Positions 36,123-45,741 of a stretch of 64,000 bases of DNA are shown in pieces. The notes beneath the pieces were generated by a model. That model ran no database searches. It saw only the letters and a program-made list of their open reading frames with translations, and was not told the origin of the DNA. Made by a program: the position numbers and the translations under genes. Location: positions 186,001 to 250,000 of the forward strand of contig NZ_QHLJ01000001.1 in the NCBI RefSeq assembly GCF_006864365.1, written 5' to 3'. The stretch's first letter is position 1; every line of letters starts with the position of its first letter. The DNA comes from Campylobacter sp. MIT 99-7217 (GTDB lineage Bacteria; Campylobacterota; Campylobacteria; Campylobacterales; Campylobacteraceae).

Positions 36123-37111
36123 CTAAACTGCTCCAACAATCTTAAATCTCCCTCAAAAAGTGATCTTAAATCAGGAATTTGATGCTTTAACATTGCAAAC
36201 CTTTCTACTCCAAGTCCAAATGCATATCCGCTGACATTGCTTAATCCAACAAATTTAAAGACATTTGGATCAACAACCCCACACCCTAAAACTTCAAGCC
36301 AACCTGTTTGTTTGCAGACTCTACAACCACAACCTTTACAAAAAATACAACTTATATCAACTTCAGCTGAGGGCTCTGTAAAAGGGAAAAAGCTCGGACG
36401 AAAACGCACTTTAACATCGCCAAAAAAATAACGCAAAAATTCCTCTAAAATATTTTTTAAATTTGCAAAGCTTACCCTTTGTCCCTCTTCAACAACAAGT
36501 CCTTCAACTTGATGAAACATAGGAGTATGAGTAAGATCAAAGTCTCTTCTAAAAACTGTTCCCGGAGTGATCATTCTAATGGGAGGTTTTTGAGTAAGCA
36601 TAGTACGGATTTGAACAGGTGAAGTGTGTGTTCTTAAAAGCCTGCCATCATCAAAATAAAAAGTATCTTGCATATCTCTTGCTGGGTGGGATTTTGGTAA
36701 ATTTAGGGCTTCAAAATTATGAAAATCATCTTCTATCAAAGGACCCTTTTCAACACTAAAATTTAGACTTACAAAGTATTCTATAATGAAATCCATGGTT
36801 TGCATGACAGGGTGTAAAGCTCCATTATTTAAACTTTCATCAAAGAAACTAAAATGCTGGGCATTTTCTTTCATTTTTTCATCAAAACCAGCTTTTTCAA
36901 GCTCTTTAAATTTATCTTCAAAGGCTTTGGTATAACTTTGTTTTTGCTCATTGAGTTTTGCAGCAAGGGTTTTTTTCTCTTCTCCTTGCAGGTCTTTTAG
37001 CTTAGCAAATTCAGCACTGAGTGTGCTTTTTTTACCTAAGATACTGATTTTGAGTTTTTCAAGTTCATCTAAATTCTTACAAGTTGTAATTTTTTTGAGT
37101 ATGTTTTGCAA
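36119..37111 (-). CDS. pheS: Phenylalanyl-tRNA synthetase alpha subunit
   Basis: A 330-residue class II synthetase catalytic subunit that charges tRNA(Phe). An N-terminal coiled coil (about 1-85) binds tRNA. Motif 2 is [21 protein letters not shown] near 188, and motif 3 is [18 protein letters not shown] near 300. [19 protein letters not shown]-type cysteines lie at about 250-270 (residues [20 protein letters not shown]). It is first in the pheS-pheT-aroA-ispH operon. The HIT gene is divergent, across 113 bases. Confidence 0.96.
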   Translation of the reverse strand: MQNILKKITTCKNLDELEKLKISILGKKSTLSAEFAKLKDLQGEEKKTLAAKLNEQKQSYTKAFEDKFKELEKAGFDEKMKENAQHFSFFDESLNNGALHPVMQTMDFIIEYFVSLNFSVEKGPLIEDDFHNFEALNLPKSHPARDMQDTFYFDDGRLLRTHTSPVQIRTMLTQKPPIRMITPGTVFRRDFDLTHTPMFHQVEGLVVEEGQRVSFANLKNILEEFLRYFFGDVKVRFRPSFFPFTEPSAEVDISCIFCKGCGCRVCKQTGWLEVLGCGVVDPNVFKFVGLSNVSGYAFGLGVERFAMLKHQIPDLRSLFEGDLRLLEQFR

Positions 37112-37224
37112 ATCTTTTCCTTATTGGTATTTAAAAAGTTTATTTTAGCTTAACTTTGTTAAAAATATATAAAATTTAAGTTATAATTGTTAAAAATTTA
37201 TCTTATGAAATTTAAGGAAAAATT

Positions 37225-37539
37225 ATGGCTGAAGAAAAGACAATTTTTGAACTCATCATAGAGGGCAAAATCCCTTGTGATAAGGTCTTTGAAAGTGATG
37301 AATTTTTAGCTTTTAAAGATATTAATCCAAAAGCACCTATTCATATTCTCATCGTTCCAAAGGAGCATTTTAAAGATTTTAGCAAGATTCCTCCTGAACT
37401 TATGGCAAAGATGACAAGTTTTATCCATGAACTTTGTGCGTTTTTGGATATAAAGGAGTTTAAACTTCTTACAAATTGTGGAAAAAAGGCAGGTCAAGAG
37501 GTTTTTCATCTTCATTTTCATCTTCTAAGTGGCTTTTAA
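37225..37539 (+). CDS. HIT-family nucleotide-binding hydrolase (HinT-like)
   Basis: A 104-residue cytosolic protein of the histidine triad family that hydrolyses nucleoside phosphoramidates and similar compounds. The triad motif HLHFHLLSG is close to the C-terminus (about 96-104), and KAPIHILIVPKEH near 37-49 is the other signature. A typical HinT extends a few residues beyond the triad; here the stop codon follows at once and is part of a hairpin. It diverges from pheS, as recalled for Cj0898. Confidence 0.88.
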   Translation: MAEEKTIFELIIEGKIPCDKVFESDEFLAFKDINPKAPIHILIVPKEHFKDFSKIPPELMAKMTSFIHELCAFLDIKEFKLLTNCGKKAGQEVFHLHFHLLSGF

Positions 37540-37547
37540 AAAGCCAC
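37529..37547 (+). terminator. Hairpin at the end of the HIT gene
   Basis: GTGGCTTTT (37529-37537) and AAAAGCCAC (37539-37547) pair around the HIT stop codon. The loop would open by losing a few A-T pairs. Downstream T content is modest, so termination is probable rather than certain. The 160 bases up to the next start are AT-rich and hold no gene. Confidence 0.45.
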
Positions 37548-37707
37548 AAGTTTATACAAACAAACATCTTTACAAAGTTTCAAAATAGAAAATTTGAGAT
37601 TATTTTTTTATATTTAATCAAATATTCAAGCTTTTTTTGCTTAAATTTAATTTTTGATGAGAAAACTTATCTTAAAATAATTTTAAGTCATATAAAAGGA
37701 TAAGGCT

Positions 37708-39111
37708 GTGAGTTCTAAATTTTCTAAAATAGGCTTTGTTTTAGCCGTGGCTGGTTCAGCTGTAGGGCTTGGCAATGCATGGAAGTTCCCTACCTTAGTG
37801 GGGCAAAATGGTGGTTCAGCCTTTGTGCTTTTGTATTTGATCTTAACTCTTGGCGTGGGTTTTGTTATCTTTTTAGCCGAGCTTAGTATAGGAAAACTTA
37901 GCGAAAAAGATCCTGTAAATGCTTATAAAAACCTAGCTCCATCGCATAAAAAGGCTTGGAGTATAGCTGGATTTTCTATCATTGGTGCTATTATGATCGT
38001 TTCTTTTTATAGCGTGGTGATTGGCTGGGTGGTGAAGTATTTTATCGATAGCTTTGGAATTTGGGGCTTTTTAGAAGGCTCTAATTCGCTTTTTTCTTTT
38101 AGAAATTTAACCAGCGATTTGGCTTTAAGTGAAGCAAATTTCACGCATTTTTTAAGCGAGGATATCTTAACGCAAATGCTTTGCTTTATTTTTGTGTTCT
38201 TTTTTATCTTTTTTGTGGTTTCAAAGGGCATAAAAGATGGCATTGAAAAGCTAAATGTCTGGATGATGCCCACACTTTTTATCTTGCTTGTTTTGTTGCT
38301 TATTTATGCTGCTTTTATACATGAGGGCTTTGTGGGCGCTCTTGAGTTTTTGTTTGTGCCTGATTTTTCAAAGCTTAGTGGAGATTCTGTTCTTATAGCA
38401 CTTGGACTTGCTTTTTTTAGTCTTTCTTTGGGAGTTGGGACTATCATCACTTATTCTGCTTCCTTGCCCGATAGCACAAATTTCATCACAAGCACGCTTT
38501 GGATTATTTTCATTAACATTTTGATCGGTCTAATGATGGGACTTATCGTTTTTACCTTTATCTTTGCTTATGGTGGCGATCCAAGTGCTTCAGGACCGGG
38601 ACTTATTTTTATATCTTTGGTTACACTTTTTGCAAAACTTGGAGTGGTGGGAAATGTCCTTGCATTAGCCTTTTTTATCTCGCTTTTTTTTGCAGGCGTA
38701 ACCTCTGCTGTATCGATGATAGAGCCTTTTACCTTTTATCTTATCAACTCTTTTGGAATGAGTCGCAAAAAGGCCCTTGTTTATATCGGTATCGTTGTTT
38801 TCATACTCGGCACACTTTGCGTGCTTTCAAGTGCTAAGGCTACGAGTTTTACGCTCTTTGACAAAAGCTTTTTTGATGTACTTGACTTTACTTCCTCAAA
38901 TCTCATCATGCCTTTAAGTGGAATTTGTGCTGCTATTTTTGTGGGTTTTGTGCTGAAAAAAGAAGCTTTGATCATACTTTTTAAACCTTTTATGAGTGGG
39001 ATTTATTTTGAAATTTGGTATATTTTCTTGCGTTTTATTTCCCCTTTGGCTGTGGTTGTTGTGATGATTAATAATTTTTATCCCATCGAAAAAATGCTAG
39101 CTTGGTTTTAA
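37708..39111 (+). CDS. Neurotransmitter:sodium symporter (NSS) family transporter, copy 1
   Basis: A 467-residue membrane protein of the LeuT-fold family, which uses sodium to take up amino acids or similar compounds. The TM1 signature VAGSAVGLGNAWKFPTLVGQ (about 11-30) with the unwound GLGNAWKFP is clear, and about 12 hydrophobic helices follow. The GTG start is chosen on AAAAGGA spacing. A second, similar transporter begins at 40922. In C. jejuni the two are neighbours beside pycB; here an R-M module separates them, and its methyltransferase starts directly after this stop codon. Substrate not determined. Confidence 0.9.
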   Translation: MSSKFSKIGFVLAVAGSAVGLGNAWKFPTLVGQNGGSAFVLLYLILTLGVGFVIFLAELSIGKLSEKDPVNAYKNLAPSHKKAWSIAGFSIIGAIMIVSFYSVVIGWVVKYFIDSFGIWGFLEGSNSLFSFRNLTSDLALSEANFTHFLSEDILTQMLCFIFVFFFIFFVVSKGIKDGIEKLNVWMMPTLFILLVLLLIYAAFIHEGFVGALEFLFVPDFSKLSGDSVLIALGLAFFSLSLGVGTIITYSASLPDSTNFITSTLWIIFINILIGLMMGLIVFTFIFAYGGDPSASGPGLIFISLVTLFAKLGVVGNVLALAFFISLFFAGVTSAVSMIEPFTFYLINSFGMSRKKALVYIGIVVFILGTLCVLSSAKATSFTLFDKSFFDVLDFTSSNLIMPLSGICAAIFVGFVLKKEALIILFKPFMSGIYFEIWYIFLRFISPLAVVVVMINNFYPIEKMLAWF

Positions 39112-40095
39112 ATGAGTTTAAGTTTTATTGATTTTTGTAGTGGGATTGGTGGTGGGCGCTTAGCCCTTAGCTTAAATGGCTTTAACTGCCTTGGTTTTAG
39201 CGAGATTGATAAGGCTGCTATTAAAAGCTATGAGAGCTTTTTTGATACTAAAGATGAGCTGAAATTTGGAGATTTAACAAAGATTAGGGCTAAGCATTTA
39301 CCTGATTTTGATTTGCTTATAAGTGGCTTTCCTTGTCAAAGCTTTAGTATAGTGGGCAAAAGAGAGGGTTTTGAAAATGAAGAAAAGGGACAAATTATTT
39401 TTTATTTAGCTGAAATTTTAAGGCAGAAAAAGCCTAAATTTTTAATTTTAGAAAATGTAAAGGGGCTTATAAATCATAATAAGGGACAAAGTTTAAGGGC
39501 TATTTTAGAGCTTTTGCAAAATTGTGGCTATAGTGTAGCTTATAAGCTTTTAAATAGCCTTGATTTTGGCTTAGCACAAAGCAGAGAAAGGGTTTATTTT
39601 GTAGGAATAAGAAAAGATTTAAATAAAAAATTTAGTTTTGAAAATACGAATTTTTTAGCTAAAAAATCTTCAGATCTTAGACATTTTTTAAGTCCAAATA
39701 CTGAAAATATTTTTGATCAAAATTCATTAAATTATCAAACTTTTTTAAGCTATCTTAACAATAAGTATAATAAAAATAAATTTAAGCTTAAAGAGCTTTT
39801 GCAAAGGGATTTTTTAGTCCTTGATACAAGGCAAAGTGATTTAAGACTTTATGAGGGTAAAATCCCAACATTAAGGAGAGATAGACAGGGTTTATTTTAT
39901 GTTTTTGATAAAGAACTTTACAAACTTAGTGCTATAGAAGCTCTTAAATTGCAAGGTTTTGATAAAATAGAAAATTTAACACAAAAGATTAAAACCCTTA
40001 AAACAAGTGATATTTTAAGGCAGTGCGGTAATGCTATGAGCGTAAATGTCGTTGAAGATATTGCAAGAAATTTAAAAAGGACTTTCTATGGATAA
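39112..40095 (+). CDS. DNA (cytosine-5-)-methyltransferase, HinP1I/HhaI-type system
   Basis: A 327-residue Dcm-family enzyme. The motifs are I DFCSGIGGGRLAL (about 6-18), IV GFPCQSFSIVG with catalytic Cys near 76, VI LILENVKGL near 115-123, VIII QSRERVYFVG near 161-170, and X RQCGNAMSVNVVEDI near 303-317. ATG follows the TAA of the upstream transporter with no gap, and the end overlaps the endonuclease start by 8 bases. The partner is HinP1I-like, so GCGC is the likely target, by inference. With the endonuclease broken, this would now act as an orphan methyltransferase. Its DNA is notably A/T-rich against the flanking transporters. Confidence 0.93.
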   Translation: MSLSFIDFCSGIGGGRLALSLNGFNCLGFSEIDKAAIKSYESFFDTKDELKFGDLTKIRAKHLPDFDLLISGFPCQSFSIVGKREGFENEEKGQIIFYLAEILRQKKPKFLILENVKGLINHNKGQSLRAILELLQNCGYSVAYKLLNSLDFGLAQSRERVYFVGIRKDLNKKFSFENTNFLAKKSSDLRHFLSPNTENIFDQNSLNYQTFLSYLNNKYNKNKFKLKELLQRDFLVLDTRQSDLRLYEGKIPTLRRDRQGLFYVFDKELYKLSAIEALKLQGFDKIENLTQKIKTLKTSDILRQCGNAMSVNVVEDIARNLKRTFYG

Positions 40096-40844
40096 GATAG
40101 AACTTGGTTCAAAAACAGCAAAAAATGGCTTTAAAAATGAAATTTTTGTCATTGAAACTTTTAATAATTGGCAAAGCGAAAATTTAGCACAAGAATGGCT
40201 AAAAGCTATGGCTTATAATTTGAATGAGATTGAAAGGGTAGAAGCACAGAAAATTAAGGGAAGCTTTAAGGCTGATATTCAAGTAGTTATTAATGTATCA
40301 ATAAAGCTTAAAAAACTTCAAGATGTGCAAAATATACAAGTAAAGCTTGTTTCAAATTTGCAAGGTTTTAATCAAATTGATAAAAGATATTTACAATCCT
40401 ATGAAAAATTATGGAATATTCCTAGTGATGTTTTAAAAATTTTGCAATATTTTGTTGGCGAAAAAGCACCAAAAATAAATAATCCCAAAGATGAAAGAAG
40501 AATGTTTTTTGATGAGTTTGAAAAAAGAGGAGCAAGATAAAATTTTGCATTTTTTCAGTGAAAATAAAAGCCTTATTTTAAACGATATTTTAAAAGGTAG
40601 AGGGCAATTTGCTAGTGAGTGGTTTTTAGTGATTTTAAGGCTTAAGAATTTAGAAAATATAAAATGGATTTTAAAGCCTATTAACGAGGTAATTAATTTT
40701 TATGATGGCGAAGTTATTTTTACTCAAAATGGAAATTTAAAAATAGGCAGAGTAACTATGCAAAGAAAGGGCGGAGATAATGGTAGGAAAAGTGCTACCA
40801 TGTTACAATTTAAAATTAATCCTTGCGAGTTATTTAAGGATTAA
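40088..40844 (+). pseudogene. HinP1I-like restriction endonuclease, frameshifted at an A6 run
   Basis: Two overlapping frames together match R.HinP1I of Haemophilus influenzae (a 247-residue GCGC cutter) along its length as I remember it. Frame one (40088-40540) begins MDKIELGSKTAKNGFKNE and holds the active-site Asp in FKADIQVV and the Q-x-K pair in NIQVKLVSN. Frame two ends at 40844 with RKGGDNGRKSATMLQFKI. They meet near MFFDEFEK/EEQDKILHFF. The A6 run in GAAAAAAGAGGAG (about 40520-40532) would restore one frame if it were A5. The enzyme is therefore truncated at 150 residues, either permanently or as a reversible slip. Confidence 0.88.
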
Positions 40845-40921
40845 AATTTAACTTAAATGTTTTTTATTAAGATAAAAAGTAAGGTAAAAATGAAATTTAA
40901 GCTTAAAATCAAAGAAAATAA

Positions 40922-42259
40922 ATGAAAACACATTTTTCTAAACTAGGTTTTGTTTTAGCTGTGGCTGGTGGGGCTGTGGGGCTTGGCAATGCATGGAAAT
41001 TCCCTACGCTTACCGCACAAAATGGAGGCTTTGCTTTCGTGCTTTTGTATTTGTTTTTTACCCTAAGCATAGGGCTTAGCATATTTTTAGCTGAACTTGC
41101 TATGGGAAGATTAAGCAGAAGTGATCTAGCTAGTGCCTATGAAAGCCTTGCGATAAGGGGCAAAAAGCAGTGGAAATTTGCAGGCATTTTTATGCTAGGA
41201 GGCATTTTCGTGCTTTCTTTTTATCTTATGATCATGGGCTGGGTGCTAAAATACACGATTTTTAGCCTTTTTTATTTGCCAAAAAGCCTCGAAGAAGCAG
41301 GGACAAATTTTAACCTGCTCATCAGCCAAGAGCTTAGCCTTTCCGTGTTTTTTTATCTCATTTCTTTTTTTCTCACGCTTTTTGTGGTTTCAAAGGGCAT
41401 TATCAAGGGCATTGAAAGGCTAAATCTCATCATCATGCCAAGCCTTTTTCTCATGCTTTTATCAATGCTTATTTTTTGTCTTTTCTTTGAAAAGGGCTTT
41501 GGCGAAGCTTTTTCTTATCTTTTTAGTCCAAATTTGGCTCATTTTAAGCTTACTTCTGTGCTAGAAGCTTTGGGGCTTAGTCTTTTTACGCTTTGTCTTG
41601 GCATCGGTTGTATCGTTACTTACTCGGCTGCTCTTGATAAAAAGACAAATTTCATCAAAAGCTCGCTTTTTGTGGTTTTTATCAATATCATCATTTCTTT
41701 GATGATGGGACTTATCGTTTTTACCTTTATCTTTGAATTTGACGCAAACCCTGCCACACAAGGTGCCGGGCTTGTCTTTGTCGCACTTACTAGCCTTTTT
41801 ACTCATTTTGGAATTTTTGGGAATTTTTTGGCAAGCTATTTTTTCTTAGCACTTTTTTTTGCAGGCATAACCTCGGCTGTATCGATGATAGAACCACTTG
41901 TTTTTTATTTTATAAATCATCTTAAAATTTCACGCAAAAAAGCTCTTTTTTATCTAGGAAGCCTTGTTTTGGTGCTCGGAATGCTTTGTATCTTATCTTT
42001 AAATGCCGATTTTGCCAGGTCTTTAAGCTTCTTTCATCTTAGCTTTTTTGAACTGCTTGATAAGCTTGCTTCAAATATCTTACTTCCCTTAGGAGCTCTT
42101 GCAAGTGCCATTTTTGTGGGCTTTTTTGTAAAAAAACAAAGCCTTTACAAGCTTTTTTCTAAATTTATGAGTAAAAGAATTTTTGAGCTTTGGTATTTTT
42201 GTTTGAGATTTATAGCACCTTTGATGATTGTGGTGGTTATGTTTTATTTATTTGCTTAA
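40922..42259 (+). CDS. Neurotransmitter:sodium symporter (NSS) family transporter, copy 2
   Basis: A 445-residue paralogue of the transporter at 37708. The TM1 signature VAGGAVGLGNAWKFPTLTAQ (about 11-30) and much of the helix pattern are shared, such as SAVSMIEPLVFYFIN matching SAVSMIEPFTFYLIN in copy 1. It probably imports an amino acid with sodium. It starts 77 bases after the decayed endonuclease and is followed by the pycB promoter region. The two copies are clearly diverged, so they are an old pair rather than a recent duplication. Confidence 0.9.
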   Translation: MKTHFSKLGFVLAVAGGAVGLGNAWKFPTLTAQNGGFAFVLLYLFFTLSIGLSIFLAELAMGRLSRSDLASAYESLAIRGKKQWKFAGIFMLGGIFVLSFYLMIMGWVLKYTIFSLFYLPKSLEEAGTNFNLLISQELSLSVFFYLISFFLTLFVVSKGIIKGIERLNLIIMPSLFLMLLSMLIFCLFFEKGFGEAFSYLFSPNLAHFKLTSVLEALGLSLFTLCLGIGCIVTYSAALDKKTNFIKSSLFVVFINIIISLMMGLIVFTFIFEFDANPATQGAGLVFVALTSLFTHFGIFGNFLASYFFLALFFAGITSAVSMIEPLVFYFINHLKISRKKALFYLGSLVLVLGMLCILSLNADFARSLSFFHLSFFELLDKLASNILLPLGALASAIFVGFFVKKQSLYKLFSKFMSKRIFELWYFCLRFIAPLMIVVVMFYLFA

Positions 42260-42358
42260 ATGAGTTTTTTAAAATCGGTATTTTTTAAAAAAATAATGTA
42301 TTTTTTACTCAGTATTAAAAAAAAACTAGATACAATGTATTTTTGAAAAGGATGCGAT

Positions 42359-44149
42359 ATGGCTAAAAAATTTATCGATGTTATGGATACGAGCTTTAGG
42401 GACGGCTTTCAGTCTGTTTATGGGGCTAGGGTTTTGATGCAAGATTTTTTCCCAGCTGTTGAGGCTGCTAAGGAAGCTGGTATCACGCATTTTGAATTTG
42501 GCGGTGGGGCGAGGTTTCAAAGCCTTTATTTTTATCTTAATGAAGACGCTTTTTTGATGATGGATAAATTCCGTGAGCTTGTGGGCAAAGAAGCAAATCT
42601 TCAAACCCTAGCAAGAGGCGTAAATACCGTCATGCTAGATACGGGAAGTAGGGAGCTTATCGATCTTCATGCAAAGCTTTTTGCTAAGCATGGCACAACG
42701 ACGATTCGAAATTTTGACGCACTCAATGATGTAAATAATCTTAAATTTAGTGGCGAATGTATCACAAAACACGGCTTAAAGCATGAAGTAACCATTACTT
42801 TAATGGACTTGCCGCAAGGCTGTAGTGGTGCTCATGATGTAGCCTTTTACGAAAAGAGCTTGAAAGAGATTTTAGCTGCTGAAATACCTTTTTCTAGCAT
42901 TTGTTTTAAAGACGCCAGCGGGACTTCAAATCCAAATAAAATTTATGAAACCATAAAAATGGCAAGAAAACTTCTGCCTCAAAGCACGCACATCAGGCTT
43001 CATACTCATGAAACAGCAGGTGTTAGTGTAGCTTGCTATTTGGCTGCCTTGGAAGCTGGCGTTGATGGTATCGATCTTGCTGCAAGTCCTGTAAGTGGGG
43101 GTACTTCTCAGCCTGATATTTTAACCATGCTTCATGCAGTGAAAGGCAAAAATTACGATCTAGGCGGACTTGATCCTGAAAAAATCCTCATTTATGAAGA
43201 GGTCTTAAATGAGTGCTTGAAAGATTATTTTTTGCCACCTGAAGCAACGCAGGTAAGCCCATTAATACCTTTCTCGCCAATGCCAGGCGGTGCATTAACT
43301 GCTAATACCCAAATGATGAGAGATAACAATATCTTAGATAAATTCCCACAAGTCATCAAAGCTATGCGTGAAGTCGTGGAAAAAGGAGGCTTTGGCACTT
43401 CTGTAACTCCGGTTTCGCAGTTTTATTTTCAACAAGCCTTTAACAATGTTATGTTTGGCAAATGGAAAAAAATCGCCGAAGGATATGGAAAAATGGTCTT
43501 AGGCTATTTTGGAAAAACTCCTGTTAAGCCTGATGAAGAAGTGATAAAACTTGCAAGCAAGCAACTCAATCTTGAGCCTACAAGTGAATTAGCCATCGAT
43601 CTAGCCGATAAAGATGAGAAAAAATCTCTTGAATTTACCAAAAAACTCCTTGAGCAAGAGGGTATAGAAACGAGCGAGGAGAATATTTTTATCGCTGCTG
43701 CTTGCAAAGAAAAGGGCATAGCCTTTTTAAAAGGCGAGGCTAAGGTAAATGTAAGAAAGCTAAGCACCATGCCAAAACCAAATGCTAACTTGGCTGATGA
43801 AAACAAATTTACCGTTTCAGTTAATGGCAACAAATACCATGTAGAAGTTGCCGCCGGCTTTGATAAAAGCGTGAATATCAAAAGCGTGAGCAAGGTAAAT
43901 GCTGATGAGAGCCAAACAGCTCCTGCAAGTGATGAGAGTGCTGATGGGATCAAGGCTAGCATTTCAGGCAGTGTTTTTAAGATCAAGGTTAAAGAAGGAG
44001 AAAGTGTTAAGGCAGGGCAGGTTGTTTTCGTGCTTGAGGCTATGAAAATGGAGATTGAAGTGAGTGCGCCAAAAGATGGCACGATCAAGACACTTTGCGT
44101 AAAAACAGGCGACAGCGTGAGCGAAGGTCAAAATTTAGCTATTTATTAA
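42359..44149 (+). CDS. pycB: Pyruvate carboxylase subunit B (biotin-containing)
   Basis: A 596-residue subunit with an N-terminal carboxyltransferase TIM barrel (DTSFRDGFQSVYG near 10-22, metal-binding RLHTHETAG near 218-226) and a C-terminal biotinyl domain with FVLEAMKMEIEVSAP, the biotinylated Lys near 562. With subunit A (elsewhere) it makes oxaloacetate from pyruvate, an anaplerotic step in C. jejuni, which cannot use most sugars. A close relative is oxaloacetate decarboxylase alpha; the pckA-argH neighbourhood supports pycB. TACAAT at 42332-42337 is a likely -10 box. Confidence 0.92.
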   Translation: MAKKFIDVMDTSFRDGFQSVYGARVLMQDFFPAVEAAKEAGITHFEFGGGARFQSLYFYLNEDAFLMMDKFRELVGKEANLQTLARGVNTVMLDTGSRELIDLHAKLFAKHGTTTIRNFDALNDVNNLKFSGECITKHGLKHEVTITLMDLPQGCSGAHDVAFYEKSLKEILAAEIPFSSICFKDASGTSNPNKIYETIKMARKLLPQSTHIRLHTHETAGVSVACYLAALEAGVDGIDLAASPVSGGTSQPDILTMLHAVKGKNYDLGGLDPEKILIYEEVLNECLKDYFLPPEATQVSPLIPFSPMPGGALTANTQMMRDNNILDKFPQVIKAMREVVEKGGFGTSVTPVSQFYFQQAFNNVMFGKWKKIAEGYGKMVLGYFGKTPVKPDEEVIKLASKQLNLEPTSELAIDLADKDEKKSLEFTKKLLEQEGIETSEENIFIAAACKEKGIAFLKGEAKVNVRKLSTMPKPNANLADENKFTVSVNGNKYHVEVAAGFDKSVNIKSVSKVNADESQTAPASDESADGIKASISGSVFKIKVKEGESVKAGQVVFVLEAMKMEIEVSAPKDGTIKTLCVKTGDSVSEGQNLAIY

Positions 44150-44158
44150 GGAAAGAAA

Positions 44159-45733
44159 ATGAAAGATATTGAAAAATTAGGCTTAGAAAATATCAAAGAA
44201 ATTTTTTATAATCTAAGCTATGAAGAGCTTTTTAAGCATGAAGTGCAGAACAAAGAAGGCGAGCTAGCTAGCAATGATACTTTTTGCGTAGATACAGGCA
44301 TTTTTACAGGAAGAAGCCCTAAGGATAAATACTTTGTGCAAAGAGATCCTTCTCAAAAGTTTATTTCATGGGGCAAGATAAATCACCCTATCAACGAAGA
44401 GCTTTTTAACAAGCTCTTAGCCAAGGCGAAAAAACAGCTTAGTAATAGTGAAATTTATATCCAAGATGCTTTTTGTGGATCGTCTTTAAAAAGTAGAAAG
44501 GCTGTGCGTTTTGTAACGCAGGTTGCTTGGCAGGCACATTTTGTTAAAAATATGTTCATTCGTCCAAAAAAAGAAGAGCTTGAAAGCTTTACACCTGATT
44601 TTGTAGTATATAATGCTTGTAAATGCGTGAATGAAGATTACAAAAAAGACGGCTTAAATTCCGAAGTTTTCGTGATCTTTGATGTGGAAAATAATATAGG
44701 CGTTATAGGTGGAACTTGGTATGGCGGAGAGATGAAAAAGGGCATTTTTTCGATGATGAATTATTGGTTAGCTCTTGAAAACAAATTCCCTATGCACTGC
44801 TCGGCAAATGTCGGCGAAAAAGGCGATACGGCTTTGTTTTTCGGTCTTAGTGGCACGGGAAAAACCACGCTTTCAACTGATCCAAAAAGAAAGCTTATCG
44901 GCGATGATGAGCATGGCTGGGACGATGATGGTGTGTTTAATTTTGAGGGCGGTTGCTATGCAAAGGTTATTAATCTCAGTGCTGAAAATGAGCCTGAAAT
45001 TTACGCAGCCATTAAACGCAACGCACTTTTAGAAAATGTCGTTTTAAGAGCTGATAAAAGTGTGGATTATAAAGATGCTAGTAAGACTGAAAATACACGC
45101 GTTTCTTATCCTATCGAGCATATTGTAAATCACGAGCCAAGTCTAAAAGCAGGACACCCAAAAAATATCATCTTTTTAACAGCTGATGCTTTTGGCGTTT
45201 TGCCTCCTGTAAGCAAGCTTAGTAAAGAACAAGCGATGTATTATTTTTTAAGCGGTTATACGGCTAAGGTCGCAGGAACTGAAAGGGGCATAACAGAGCC
45301 TCAAGCTACTTTTTCAGCGTGCTTTGGTGAGCCTTTTATGCCACTTCACCCTACCGTTTATGCAAGACTTTTGGGCGAGAAAATCGACAAACATCAAGCA
45401 AGCGTTTATCTAGTCAATACCGGCTGGAGCGGTGGTGCTTACGGCGTGGGTAAAAGAATGAGCATAAAAGCAACTAGAACTTGCATTAATGCTATACTTG
45501 ATGGGAGCATTAAAGAATGCGAATTTGAAAATTTTGAGATTTTTAATCTAGCCATTCCTAAGGCTTTAAGTGGGGTTGAAACCTCGCTTTTAAATCCTAT
45601 CAACACTTGGCAAAGTAAGGAAGAATATCTCAAAACAAGGGACAAGCTCGCAAAAATGTTTGTTGAAAATTTCAAACGCTACGAAGATGTGAAAGAGGGT
45701 GTTGAATACTCTAAATTTGGTCCTATGTTTTAA
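44159..45733 (+). CDS. pckA: Phosphoenolpyruvate carboxykinase (ATP)
   Basis: A 524-residue gluconeogenic enzyme that converts oxaloacetate and ATP to PEP. The P-loop is [11 protein letters not shown] (about 228-238), the metal and substrate region is [20 protein letters not shown] (about 244-263), and TGRSPKDKY near 50-58 binds oxaloacetate. It lies 9 bases after pycB, so carboxylation of pyruvate and formation of PEP are encoded in one operon. Confidence 0.96.
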   Translation: MKDIEKLGLENIKEIFYNLSYEELFKHEVQNKEGELASNDTFCVDTGIFTGRSPKDKYFVQRDPSQKFISWGKINHPINEELFNKLLAKAKKQLSNSEIYIQDAFCGSSLKSRKAVRFVTQVAWQAHFVKNMFIRPKKEELESFTPDFVVYNACKCVNEDYKKDGLNSEVFVIFDVENNIGVIGGTWYGGEMKKGIFSMMNYWLALENKFPMHCSANVGEKGDTALFFGLSGTGKTTLSTDPKRKLIGDDEHGWDDDGVFNFEGGCYAKVINLSAENEPEIYAAIKRNALLENVVLRADKSVDYKDASKTENTRVSYPIEHIVNHEPSLKAGHPKNIIFLTADAFGVLPPVSKLSKEQAMYYFLSGYTAKVAGTERGITEPQATFSACFGEPFMPLHPTVYARLLGEKIDKHQASVYLVNTGWSGGAYGVGKRMSIKATRTCINAILDGSIKECEFENFEIFNLAIPKALSGVETSLLNPINTWQSKEEYLKTRDKLAKMFVENFKRYEDVKEGVEYSKFGPMF

Positions 45734-45741
45734 GGTTTTTC

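Noticed and set aside
40491-40844. Separate small protein with its own start after the HinP1I-like fragment
   Set aside because: It aligns with the C-terminal half of HinP1I and overlaps the first frame by one base slip, so it is the rest of one broken gene.
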